Shown: positions 32,562 through 41,204 of the stretch, in pieces
How positions within the stretch are numbered: position 1 is the stretch's first letter
How the letters are laid out: every line of letters starts with the position of its first letter
Source: Limnohabitans sp.
GTDB lineage: Bacteria; Pseudomonadota; Gammaproteobacteria; Burkholderiales; Burkholderiaceae_C
Direction of reading: 5' to 3'
NCBI RefSeq assembly: GCF_023910625.1
Contig: NZ_JAAVVW010000003.1
Span: 1,674,001-1,738,000, forward strand
Length of the DNA stretch: 64,000 nucleotides
Translations under genes and position numbers: made by a program
The notes under the pieces: generated by a model
Seen by the model: only the letters and a program-made list of their open reading frames with translations
Database searches by the model: none
Told to the model about the DNA's origin: nothing

Positions 32562-34084
32562 GGCTGACCTCTTTGGTAGCCGATCACTCCCTGGACCTTG
32601 GTCAGATCTTGAGGTTGCCTAGTCTGATCGTTGTTGATGACAAAACCGACACCTGCATGACTACCCTGCACGCCATACAACTGCCCCGAGGCTTGGAGCA
32701 CGAAGGAACCTGCTCTCGCATCCTTGATGTTGAAAAGGTTGGCCCTGCGGTCATAGCTCACAGGAATATTTGAAAACAAAACCTCATCACCGACCTGAGC
32801 AGGCGTCTTGACGCCGATCTGAAAACGCATGGCTCCATCGGCAAGATTGAGAGAAAAAGAAGAACGCAGCTGTCCTGCTCCCTGTAGGCTGGCGACATCT
32901 TCCCCCACGAGCTTGAATGTCGATGCATGCCCGATGGATTGGTAAAAGAGGGTTCCTGTTGCAGGCAACTCGCTCAGAGGCGCGCCGCTGATCCATTGCA
33001 CTCGCGTACCGTTTGAAAACCCATCCAGCGGGCTTGGGAGTGTCCGTATTGCGCCCTGCAGCCATTCACCCCAACGAACGACCAGTCCGTCTGAAGATTG
33101 CCCTGAAGATACGGCTTGTTGCCCGGTCATCTCTTTGTATACCGACTCAGTCGATGTAGTGAAAACACCTTCCACCGAGGACAAGACCTGGGCGCCACTG
33201 CCGTTTGTCCGAAAAACATGGGCGCCAAGGCTGGTGACAACACCATTGGCCCCCACCCCCCCCACCAAAAGGGAATGCCGATCAAGACGCGTCTCTGTTA
33301 CCGGCGCTGGCGCTGGCGCTGGCGCTGGTGTGGGTGCTGGCGTCGGCGCTGGGGTCGGTAGTATTGGGTCAGGCCTCAAAGCACTTTCACCCGCGCCCGA
33401 AGCTGTTGGCCTTTGATTTGGAGGCACCTGCCCTTGAGCAATTTGTGCTTCAGGTGAAGCCGCATTGCTGCTAGCAGGCACAGGCGTGTGGGTCGGGATG
33501 TTTTTCTGCTGGTCGCGCCCTTTGTCAGGATCCGAAGTGAACCCTTTGTGGATAACCTCTTTCTCTTTGGGGGAAGACCTCTCCACGGCACCACCATAAA
33601 GTGCAATCTCTCTTTCATTAATTGTGTACTCGGTACCCCTGATGCCAATGGTTCCCGTGGGCGTATCCATACGATAAGCCTCGCGGTTGACTTTGGAGAT
33701 CGCCCCCGTCAATGTTCGAAGACCCCCTTCAATCAACCGGGTCTGCGCCTGATTGCCAGCCGGATCTGTGGGATGGAACCGGTACGACTGGATCTCAAAA
33801 CGCGTATTGGGTCTGAACGACATCAAAGCACCATCGACAAAACGCAGTTGCAATTTGCCTGCACCAATCAGCAATGTGGTGCCCTCATCAATCAGATCGC
33901 CTTTTCCAAGCGGTTTTCGCTGACCTGAAGACGTCAGCGCGTGAACTTCACCCTGCGAAAAAAGGACCCGCGCGGCCTCCTTTGACCAAGCTTGTGGCGC
34001 ACAAGCCAAGCCAATGCAAGAGGCCAACCATGTCCACTGAAAAGGAAAAATGCGACTTGTGATCTGCGCCATTTTTGATTGCAT
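32558..34084 (-). CDS. FecR-domain protein
   Basis: A 508-residue exported protein. After a signal peptide (FPFQWTWLASCIGLACAPQAWS) comes a FecR domain (about 38-160): VLFSQGEVHALTSSGQRKPL, LQLRFVDGALMSFRPNTRF and TPTGTIGIRGTEYTI. A low-complexity Pro/Ala/Thr linker (about 240-262) leads to a C-terminal domain of about 240 residues that I do not recognise. FecR domains usually sit in the periplasm and relay signals. Upstream of CHASE2 cyclases this protein probably acts in sensing. It is the first gene of the five-gene operon. Confidence 0.85.
   Translation of the reverse strand: MQSKMAQITSRIFPFQWTWLASCIGLACAPQAWSKEAARVLFSQGEVHALTSSGQRKPLGKGDLIDEGTTLLIGAGKLQLRFVDGALMSFRPNTRFEIQSYRFHPTDPAGNQAQTRLIEGGLRTLTGAISKVNREAYRMDTPTGTIGIRGTEYTINEREIALYGGAVERSSPKEKEVIHKGFTSDPDKGRDQQKNIPTHTPVPASSNAASPEAQIAQGQVPPNQRPTASGAGESALRPDPILPTPAPTPAPTPAPAPAPAPVTETRLDRHSLLVGGVGANGVVTSLGAHVFRTNGSGAQVLSSVEGVFTTSTESVYKEMTGQQAVSSGQSSDGLVVRWGEWLQGAIRTLPSPLDGFSNGTRVQWISGAPLSELPATGTLFYQSIGHASTFKLVGEDVASLQGAGQLRSSFSLNLADGAMRFQIGVKTPAQVGDEVLFSNIPVSYDRRANLFNIKDARAGSFVLQASGQLYGVQGSHAGVGFVINNDQTRQPQDLTKVQGVIGYQRGQP
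33303..33358 (+). repeat. GGCGCT-type short repeat coding for a Pro/Ala/Thr linker
   Basis: Several copies of GGCGCT and variants (GGTGTG, GGTGCT, GGCGTC) run in tandem inside the FecR-domain gene. On the coding strand they give alternating Ala-Pro and Thr-Pro. Slippage here would change linker length in steps of two residues without shifting the frame. Confidence 0.8.
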
Positions 34085-34256
34085 AACTTTTTGGGGGTGC
34101 CATTGAACAATTCACCAGCCTGACTGTCCATATCACCCTTCAACAACATTCGGATTTAGTGAAATTTAAGCATAAATTAAGGCTTATTATCCAATTTATC
34201 GGGATGAACGGAAGAAAGTTGGCAAGCCTGCTGTCGTCACTCAACATCTCAAATCA

Positions 34257-34628
34257 GTGGTTAAGGTTGTAGAACTTCCACCCGCCGATCCGGTTGCGAC
34301 GGTCGCTGAAAACTTGGATGCCCTTGATTGGACGGACTCGTCCTGCTTGGGGGATGAACCCAACTGGGGGGAATTGATTGCACCGGGAGCCAACCGTCCA
34401 AAAGTTGCAGAGGACTGGGACAACCACTGGGAAAATGTTTGGCGATGGCTCTACTGTCTTGCCGATACCCACGGGCTGAACTCGTTTGATCGGACTGTCT
34501 ATGCTGGCTTCAAAAAAATCAGCGCCAGCATTGGTGATCTCTGGCTGGATTTGAGCAAGGTTCGTCGGCTTATGAACCTTGCCGGTATGGTGCTTGATCC
34601 CAAAGGGATTGGCTCCAAGTGTCGCTGA
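34257..34628 (+). CDS. Possible hypothetical protein, perhaps a gene remnant
   Basis: A GTG-started frame of 123 residues with plausible composition (VENL-like AENLDALDWTDSS, DNHWENVWRWLYCL). The same frame stays open upstream to about 34172 (IKAYYPIYRDERKKVGKP) without an ATG, so it may be the 3' end of a longer lost gene. No good ribosome-binding site is seen. I do not recognise the family. It reads on the opposite strand to both neighbours. Confidence 0.3.
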   Translation: MVKVVELPPADPVATVAENLDALDWTDSSCLGDEPNWGELIAPGANRPKVAEDWDNHWENVWRWLYCLADTHGLNSFDRTVYAGFKKISASIGDLWLDLSKVRRLMNLAGMVLDPKGIGSKCR

Positions 34629-34990
34629 AAATTTTAATTGGCACTTACTGATTGGTATGTCATGCGCAATATTCAGAAATCAATCAGGTTTGGACATGCC
34701 ATACGACGCTGCCGCATGTCGTCAGGCAGAAACCGGCCAACACTAGCCGCTCATCGATTCCGGAAAGCGGCCACCCAAACGTCAGCTGTTATCTCGAAAC
34801 CTGCCAAAGGGCCAATTCACACCCCTCGGGCACACAACTGTTGAGCTATCTCAGGAAATCAGATCGCAATGTGTTGGGTAGGATTCCCCATTTCCCGCGA
34901 GATCATGCGCTTACATCACGGCAGCATTTCAGCAAGCAATAACCTAGATCGCGGCGCATGCTTTTCGATCAGTTTTTGAACCAACCCTAA
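34629..34990. other. Stretch with no recognisable gene
   Basis: This stretch between the possible remnant and the SulP stop is AT-richer than the flanks. It holds only short frames with no recognisable motif, no clear hairpin with a T-tract, and no tRNA-like fold. It may be remnant DNA. Confidence 0.5.
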
Positions 34991-37219
34991 TTAATCACTC
35001 TCCAGCTGGCTCAATTGCAGTGTTGTTGTACGCAATCTGTCGGCCAATAACGCACTTAAATTTCGCATGATCGCAATCGCCAGCGCCGGTGTATCAGCCG
35101 CGAGACGTTCAATCAACGCATTGTCGAGTTCCATCAGCACACTGTCTTCATCAGCCAAAGCATTCGCCGATCGTGGTGCTCCCGTAATAACAGCCATCTC
35201 CCCCAATACTGCACCAGGGCCAAAGGCAATCAGGCGTTTCTGAGTACCTGAAGCGGTTTGTGGCAAATGAACACTTAACGAACCGGAGATCACGATAAAC
35301 AAGCTGCGTCCCAAATCGCCTTGGCGAAAGAGGTGATCTCCCTTGGGCAATTGGCGCGGTCGCAAATAACTGATGAGCGCTGAAATTTCCAGGGCCGTCA
35401 GTCCGGCCATGAGATCCGACTTGTGCAGATCAAAGTTGCCCAGCGCGGTATCCGAAAATCCATGGCGAACCAGGAGTAAATCTTCGGCATATTCCAAAGC
35501 TGCATCAAGATCGGCAAACCAGTGTTTAGCGGGAATCTCAATTGCCACACTCCGCAACAATAGCTGTTCATGCAAATGTCGCTCCGGAGGAAGGTGCGCC
35601 AACAACAAATGGCACCCACGCTCACGATAACGCCTTGCCGTCTGGCGCAGAAGCCGACTGGCTGTCGCATCGATATCGCTGACCCGACGCAAATCAATAA
35701 CAATCAGAGTAGCGATTGAGGCGGCCATCTCTATGCGCTGAATGAAGCGCTCTACCGAACCGAAAAACAACACGCCTTCCGCTTCAAAGACGACGATTTC
35801 CTTGCCATATTTATCCTGCAACTGGCGCGCAGCAGTGGATCGGATGCGCAGTGAGCGAGAAACATCGCCAAAGCTGACCCGGCGCACGACAGAACGACTC
35901 TGGTCGCGAATAAACAGACCCATAGCAGCGATAGTCCCGACCGCCAATCCGGTAATGAAGCTGTCAAAAACAGTAATCAAGGCGACTAATATCATTACAA
36001 AAAAATCGGCGACGGCACGCTTGCGGTCCCCAGCATTGCTCGCCGCACGCCATTCAGCCAAACCCTGGCGCAGACTATTTCCGACCATGTTGCGTGCCAC
36101 CACAATCAATACGCCAGCAATCGCGGCTTGAGGTAGCTGGGCCAGCCAAGGGTAGGTTATTGAAATCAGCAGCAAGAGAAAGAGCGCATAAAAAACTTGC
36201 GCCCGGCGGGTCTGCGCTCCGCCTGACAACACCGAAATCGATCGGCCAAGAGAGCCGGCAACCGGAATCATCAAGGGTGCCAGAATCAGATTGGTCAGGC
36301 CAAGTCGCCGCAAAATATCATGCCCAGATGAACGCTCCCGCTCCTCGGAGTCAAGATGCGCTGCTGTGGCCAAGGTTTCAAGTGCCGCAGCCATGCTCAT
36401 GGCCAAGGCGAATTTGCCAATCAATAACCAGTTCTCGAGTGAGAAGCCAGGCCATTTCAGTGCCGCCATTAGCAGCACAGGACTCGGCACGGAGAGCGCC
36501 AATTCGGAAATATGGGGGCCGCGCTCAAGCCCGAAAACGGCGAGCAATGAGGCGTCCATCAAGGCGGCAAACAGCATGGCCTGCAATACGGAAGGCACCT
36601 GCCGAATCCATTTAAACCCAACGGGTTTAATGCAGAAAAATACAGTGATGCCAGTTACCAGAAAACTGCCTAAATGCAGTTGATTGAATGCTGACGGCCA
36701 GCCATGATTGATGCCGATACCTAACGCCATCGGCAGCGCCGAGATGACAAGTAAAGCAGCGATTCCATTGGTAAAGCCGGCCAGTACAGGTAACGGAATG
36801 TATTTGATCAATTGCCCGAAACCAAGGCGACCGGCGATCAGCAGCAATAATCCACTACTTGCCATCGCCACAACAGCCGCCCCAGGCAAGGCGGCAGGTT
36901 CGCAGCCATGATCAAGCAATGCAGCAAACAATCCGGAGAGCAGGATGACCAGCGTTGGACGTGGTCCGACAATTTGACCTTTGGAAGCACCTAGTGCCAC
37001 ATAAATCAGGGTTGCAAGCGCAGAAACGTAGAAAGCGGCGGAAATCCCCATTCCTGCAAATAGCAGGCCCAGCGGGGCAATCGCCAACAAACCGTAATTT
37101 ATTTCCTGCGGGATCCCGATCAATGCCCCACCAAGTCCAGCACGCGCATCGGCCAACAAAACAGGGAAAATTGGATTTGATTTCGACAAAAGGTTTTCCA
37201 AAAGGGGATAACCAACCAT
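34991..37219 (-). CDS. SulP-family anion transporter with STAS and cyclic-nucleotide-binding domains
   Basis: A 742-residue membrane protein. The first 410 residues hold about 10-12 spans of a SulP transporter (GGALIGIPQEINYGLLAIAPL, GQIVGPRPTLVILLSG). A STAS domain follows (about 440-560, with VIDLRRVSDIDATASRLLRQ). The last 120 residues form a CRP-like cyclic-nucleotide-binding domain (HLFRQGDLGRSLFIVISGSL, GPGAVLGEMAVITGAPRSA). Transported ions may be sulfate or bicarbonate. Base composition is lower in GC than the housekeeping genes, suggesting transfer. The cyclic-nucleotide domain is notable beside the cyclase operon. Confidence 0.9.
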   Translation of the reverse strand: MVGYPLLENLLSKSNPIFPVLLADARAGLGGALIGIPQEINYGLLAIAPLGLLFAGMGISAAFYVSALATLIYVALGASKGQIVGPRPTLVILLSGLFAALLDHGCEPAALPGAAVVAMASSGLLLLIAGRLGFGQLIKYIPLPVLAGFTNGIAALLVISALPMALGIGINHGWPSAFNQLHLGSFLVTGITVFFCIKPVGFKWIRQVPSVLQAMLFAALMDASLLAVFGLERGPHISELALSVPSPVLLMAALKWPGFSLENWLLIGKFALAMSMAAALETLATAAHLDSEERERSSGHDILRRLGLTNLILAPLMIPVAGSLGRSISVLSGGAQTRRAQVFYALFLLLLISITYPWLAQLPQAAIAGVLIVVARNMVGNSLRQGLAEWRAASNAGDRKRAVADFFVMILVALITVFDSFITGLAVGTIAAMGLFIRDQSRSVVRRVSFGDVSRSLRIRSTAARQLQDKYGKEIVVFEAEGVLFFGSVERFIQRIEMAASIATLIVIDLRRVSDIDATASRLLRQTARRYRERGCHLLLAHLPPERHLHEQLLLRSVAIEIPAKHWFADLDAALEYAEDLLLVRHGFSDTALGNFDLHKSDLMAGLTALEISALISYLRPRQLPKGDHLFRQGDLGRSLFIVISGSLSVHLPQTASGTQKRLIAFGPGAVLGEMAVITGAPRSANALADEDSVLMELDNALIERLAADTPALAIAIMRNLSALLADRLRTTTLQLSQLESD

Positions 37220-37424
37220 TGTAGGGAATCACGCCGCCTCAAATGTTACGAAAAAATGACAGCGGCAGAGCGCGAGACAACAATTGAATCGATTTGCCAT
37301 CTGGCAGAATTGAACGCAGGCCAGTAGTTTTAAATTCGATAACCTGCCGCTTGGAATCAACTGGCCAGTAAATTCTTGGCAAATGGCTCGAAATTCGGGT
37401 ATCCGAGCTACTATCTTTGGGTAA

Positions 37425-37931
37425 GCGACACTGCGCTTTCAATCGGAACACGTCTTTACCCGAGAGCCTGTTTTGGGGTGTCATGTTGCTGGCGGCTTTT
37501 TTTTCACGGCAGGTCGTTTTGTTGAAGAAGTCCCCTACGACCCACACCTTTACTTTCACGGTGAAGAGCAAAACTTGGCGGTCAGAGCATTCACGCACGG
37601 CTGGGATATTTTTCATCCGCCGCACATTCCTCTGTTTCATTTGTACAAAAGGCCAGAGACTGAACACCAAGCCCACCACTGGCATCCCGATTGGGAAAAA
37701 CAACGCGACTTCAAATTTTCACAACTCAACGCACTGGCCGAACAAAGGCTCATGGATTTGGTCTATCAACGGCGTGATCTTGGACGCTACGGTCTAGGCA
37801 AGGAGCGCACCTTGAAAGATTTCGCAGCGCTTTCCGGCATCGACTACTCTCAACAATCGCTCATCCAACCGTATCAAAAAGAAGGCTACTTTGGCACCGA
37901 TGGAGCCAAGACCTCCGCCCCACCCCCCTGA
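37425..37931 (+). pseudogene. 3' remnant of a GlcNAc-type glycosyltransferase gene
   Basis: The frame is open from 37425 and encodes LRFQSEHVF, GCHVAGGFFFTAGRFVEEVPY and YFHGEEQNLAVRAFTHGWD, the C-terminal catalytic region of glycosyltransferase (GlcNAc) family proteins. The family's N-terminal nucleotide-sugar part is missing: a stop (37422) precedes the frame and the sequence to its left is unrelated. No normal start is present; the first usable codon is a TTG at 37473. I read it as a gene cut off by the event that brought in the SulP region. Confidence 0.65.
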
Positions 37932-37965
37932 TGACCCAACACCTTGAGCGCGACGAGATCGCTGG

Positions 37966-38835
37966 TCATGGCCGATACCGCGCACCCATCAGTTCCTCCA
38001 CGCCAAACTTCTGCAGCAGTGCCAGCAGGCGCTCGCCTGATGCGCGCTTTTTCTGGCCGGTGTACTTGGCCAGGATCAGCTCGTTTTTCATGCTGTGTTC
38101 CCAGCCCACGAGTTCGGTCACGGTCACTTGGTAGCCTTGTGACTCTAAGTAAAGGCAGCGCAACACGTTGGTGAGCTGGCTGCCCACTTCGCGGGTGTGC
38201 AGGGGGTGACGCCACAACTCAGCCAAAGGCGTGCGCTGCAAATTCAGCGCCTTGTTCTGGTTCAGCGCCCGGGCCAGCTCGGCCTGGCAGCAAGGCACCA
38301 GCACCATGTATTGGGCTTTCTTTTGCAGGCCAAACGCGATGGCGTCGTCGGTCGCGGTGTCGCAGGCGTGCAGCGCGGTGACCACGTCAATCTTTTCAGG
38401 CAACGCATCGCTGTGGGCCGACTCGGCCACACTCAGGTTGAGGAACTGCATGCGCTCAAAGCCCAGCCGCTCGGCCAATTGTCGTGAGGACTCCACCAGC
38501 TCGCTGCGGGTCTCAATGCCATAGATCGTGCCCTGACCCAGAGCCTTGAAAAACAGGTCGTAAATGATGAAGCCCAGATAGGACTTGCCCGCGCCGTGGT
38601 CGGCCAGCGTGGGGCCGCTGTCGCTGACGGGCAACTCTTTGAGCAGTTTTTCGATGAACTGGAACAGGTGGTAGACCTGCTTGAGCTTGCGGCGCGAGTC
38701 TTGGTTGAGCTTGCCTTCGCGGGTCAGGATGTGCAGTTCTTTGAGCAGCTCGACCGACTGGCCGGGGCGCACATCCAGGTCCAGCGGCTTGGGCGCTGCG
38801 GCCGTTTTGTGGGAGCTCATGGTTTTTTTAGCCAT
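37966..38835 (-). CDS. SAM-dependent methyltransferase
   Basis: A 289-residue class I methyltransferase. The SAM loop is ADHGAGKSYLGF (about 80), the acidic motif II is in IYGIETRSELVE, and TALHACDTATDDAI is a conserved motif of the Methyltransf_32-like group. VPCCQAEL may belong to the active site. The substrate is not known. Its start overlaps the 3' end of the ATPase gene by eight bases, so they share a transcript. Confidence 0.85.
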   Translation of the reverse strand: MAKKTMSSHKTAAAPKPLDLDVRPGQSVELLKELHILTREGKLNQDSRRKLKQVYHLFQFIEKLLKELPVSDSGPTLADHGAGKSYLGFIIYDLFFKALGQGTIYGIETRSELVESSRQLAERLGFERMQFLNLSVAESAHSDALPEKIDVVTALHACDTATDDAIAFGLQKKAQYMVLVPCCQAELARALNQNKALNLQRTPLAELWRHPLHTREVGSQLTNVLRCLYLESQGYQVTVTELVGWEHSMKNELILAKYTGQKKRASGERLLALLQKFGVEELMGARYRP

Positions 38836-40021
38836 TGTTTTGTTCCTGTTCGGTCACCCATCGGACGGCCGTCAACACGTCGACCACCTCGATGTGTTCT
38901 TTCATGGGGTAAGTTTGTTCAACGGGTGCCACCAGCAGCTTGCGCGCTGCCCCCAAATCGACGGCCGCCTGGTGGAAGCCTCTGGACACGGTGGGCGCAC
39001 TGGATCGCTTGATCTCAATGACCCAAGTTTGTTGGTTGCGAAATGTCAGCACCAAGTCGACCTCGGCGCCATTGCTGGTGCGGTAAAAACTGGCTTGGGC
39101 GTTGGGGGCTGCGTTCACCAACTGCTCCACCACAAAGCCCTCCCAACTGGAACCGGCCACGGGATGACCGAGCACCGCGTCCAGATTCGACAAACCCAAA
39201 AGGGCATGGACCAAACCGCTGTCACGCACATACACCTTGGGCGAGCGAATCAAGCGCTTGCCCACGTTGCCATGCCAAGCGGGCAAGCGCCGCACCAGCA
39301 TCAAGTCGCACAACAAGTCGATGTAACGGCTCACGGTCTGACCGCTGATGGCCAAGGCCGAAGCCAACTTGGATTGGTCCAGCAGTTCACCCTGGTGGTG
39401 CGCCAGCATGGTCCACAAACGCCGCAAGGTGGTGGCGGGGATGCGCGGACCCAGGGCAGGGATGTCTTTTTCCAGATAGGTCGTGATGAACACCTCACGC
39501 CACGTTGTGCTGTCGGCATCAGACGCCGCCAGCCACGACAAGGGAAAGCCCCCACGCACCCACAAAGCGTTCAAGTCGGCCATGCTGGCCTGGGTGCCAA
39601 AAATCTCTGAGGCCTGCAGCGCGGGCAACTCGACATAAGCCACACGACCGGCCAGGCTTTCGCTGGACTGCTGCAACAACACCCCTGTGGCCGAGCCCAA
39701 CAGCAAAAACTGCCCGCTGAGTTGGTTCATGCGACGCCGCTGGTCAATCACACCGCGCAAAATGCTGAACAACTCGGGCATGCGCTGCACCTCGTCCAGG
39801 ATCACCAGCTGTTGCGCATGGACCATCAAAAAGGCTTCCGGATCGTCCAGCTGCCGCTGAGCAGAGGGCAACTCCAGGTCCAGATACAAGGCGTTGGGGT
39901 AAAACTCCTTTTGAGCAAACGCCAAAGTAGTTTTACCCGCCTGGCGCGGCCCGAGCAAACCCACCGCAGGAAATTGCTGCAGCAGGCGAAGGAGTTTCAG
40001 TTGGGACTGACGGGGGTACAT
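38828..40021 (-). CDS. AAA_14 / DUF4143 ATP-binding protein
   Basis: A 397-residue protein. Walker A is GPRQAGKTTLA (about residue 24), Walker B VILDEVQRMPELF, and the arginine-finger-type motif is FLLLGSATG. A C-terminal DUF4143 domain (from about 200) carries VYVRDSGLVHALLGL and GSSWEGFVVEQLV, then a nuclease-like VDLVLTFRNQQTWVIEIKRS with D-x(n)-EIK. Members occur widely in bacteria and archaea and lack a settled role. Confidence 0.9.
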   Translation of the reverse strand: MYPRQSQLKLLRLLQQFPAVGLLGPRQAGKTTLAFAQKEFYPNALYLDLELPSAQRQLDDPEAFLMVHAQQLVILDEVQRMPELFSILRGVIDQRRRMNQLSGQFLLLGSATGVLLQQSSESLAGRVAYVELPALQASEIFGTQASMADLNALWVRGGFPLSWLAASDADSTTWREVFITTYLEKDIPALGPRIPATTLRRLWTMLAHHQGELLDQSKLASALAISGQTVSRYIDLLCDLMLVRRLPAWHGNVGKRLIRSPKVYVRDSGLVHALLGLSNLDAVLGHPVAGSSWEGFVVEQLVNAAPNAQASFYRTSNGAEVDLVLTFRNQQTWVIEIKRSSAPTVSRGFHQAAVDLGAARKLLVAPVEQTYPMKEHIEVVDVLTAVRWVTEQEQNNG

Positions 40022-40114
40022 CCATGCATTTTATCCAAACAATGGAATAAATACATGGTTAATTTACTAAAAGACCCAAAAACCTGTTTTCAGGTGAGGA
40101 CTCCCGTTAACGCC

Positions 40115-40666
40115 TCAGTGCGGTCCCACATCCAGCTTTTTCCAGCCTTCAGCCCCCAGTTTGTCCAGGGTCTCGATGTTGGTCTCGTAAATCATCTCGG
40201 CTTCTGGAAAGGCCTCCACCGCGCGGTCGATGCTGTCCTCGCGCAGCAGGTGCAGCGTGGGGTAAGGCGAGCGGTTGGTGAAGTTGCCGATATCGTCCGG
40301 CTCGGTGTCGGCGAACTGGAATTGCGGGTGGAAACTGGCCACCTGAAACACACCTTCCATGTCCAGCTCTTGCAGCACAGCATCGGCCTCGTCCAGAAAG
40401 TCGTTGAACTCCAGAAAATCCTGCAGCATCTGCGGCACGATCAAGAGCACGGTCTCGCGCTCTTCAGCAGGCATCTCAGCCAGCGCCTGCAACTGTTCGA
40501 TCAGCTCATCACGCAAGCCTTCGAGGCCCTTGGCCTCGCTCAGCACGTAATGGATCTGGCCCTTGACGTGTGGGGCTTTGGCAAAGGGGCACAGGTTCAG
40601 GCCAATCACGGCGCGCTCAAGCCAGCGCACGGTGTCGGCAATTTCGGGGGTGTTCAAGTCGGTCAT
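40115..40666 (-). CDS. DUF1415-domain protein
   Basis: A 183-residue protein with the DUF1415 blocks WLERAVIGLNLCPFAKAP, FNDFLDEADAVLQ, ASFHPQFQFADT and NRSPYPTLHLLRE. Function is unknown. ATG at 40666 is chosen because MTDLNTPEIADTVRWLE is the natural family start; the frame is open 57 bases further without good support. Confidence 0.9.
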   Translation of the reverse strand: MTDLNTPEIADTVRWLERAVIGLNLCPFAKAPHVKGQIHYVLSEAKGLEGLRDELIEQLQALAEMPAEERETVLLIVPQMLQDFLEFNDFLDEADAVLQELDMEGVFQVASFHPQFQFADTEPDDIGNFTNRSPYPTLHLLREDSIDRAVEAFPEAEMIYETNIETLDKLGAEGWKKLDVGPH

Positions 40667-40867
40667 GGGCGAGATTGTGCCTGTTGACACGGGACCTGAT
40701 GAGGAAGACTCATCCTCGGGCAAGCAGCCCAGGTGTTGTCGTTTTTAAATGCACGCCACCCTGCCTGCTGGCAGCGATGGCGGTCAGATATTCCGCTGCA
40801 GAGAAATGCACAAGGGAGACTTCTGTCTTTTTGCGCCCGGGTTTGCCGTGGCTGGAAGATCGCCCAC

Positions 40868-41204
40868 TCATGCGTCCCCCTCCAATTCGCGTTCGATTTC
40901 CTCGATGGTCGGCAGGCTGCTTTCCAGACTCTCGGGGAGTGCTCGGGTGAGCTCGAAACTGGAAACACCTATGGGCTTGTCCATGCCGCGCAGCGCATAT
41001 TCCGCCAGCACTCGGTTAGGTTGCTGGCAAAGAATCAGCCCGATGGTGGGTCTGTCGCTTTCATGGCGCAGCCGATCATCCACCACGCTGCAATAGAAAT
41101 TCATCTTTCCCGCATATTCAGGCTTGAAATCACCGCGCTTGAGGTCAATCACCACATAGCAACGCAACTTCAAGTGATAAAAAAGCAAGTCGACATAAAA
41201 ATCC
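40868..41204 (-). pseudogene. C-terminal part of a split DUF1016 (PDDEXK) nuclease gene
   Basis: The frame encodes DFYVDLLFYHLKLRCYVVID, LKRGDFKPEYAGKMNFY and PTIGLILCQQPNRVLAEYAL, the nuclease half of YhcG/DUF1016 proteins, with IDLK as the (D/E)-x-K element. It continues the N-terminal part at 42182-42963: the join QDF + YVDLL is the intact family sequence. The IS256 element lies between. An ATG upstream of it lies inside the IS end, so a hybrid product is possible. Confidence 0.8.
41196..41204 (+). repeat. Direct repeat at the left edge of the IS256 element
   Basis: TAAAAATCC here is repeated exactly at 42182-42190. A 9-base duplication fits the 8-9 bases made by IS256-family elements. 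Confidence 0.6.

Noticed and set aside
34638-34942. Two short overlapping plus-strand frames
   Set aside because: No ribosome-binding site, no family motif, irregular composition; treated as non-coding.
37239-37703. Minus-strand frame of 154 codons between the SulP gene and the glycosyltransferase remnant
   Set aside because: It overlaps the glycosyltransferase frame, which has clear family motifs, and shows no recognisable domain itself.
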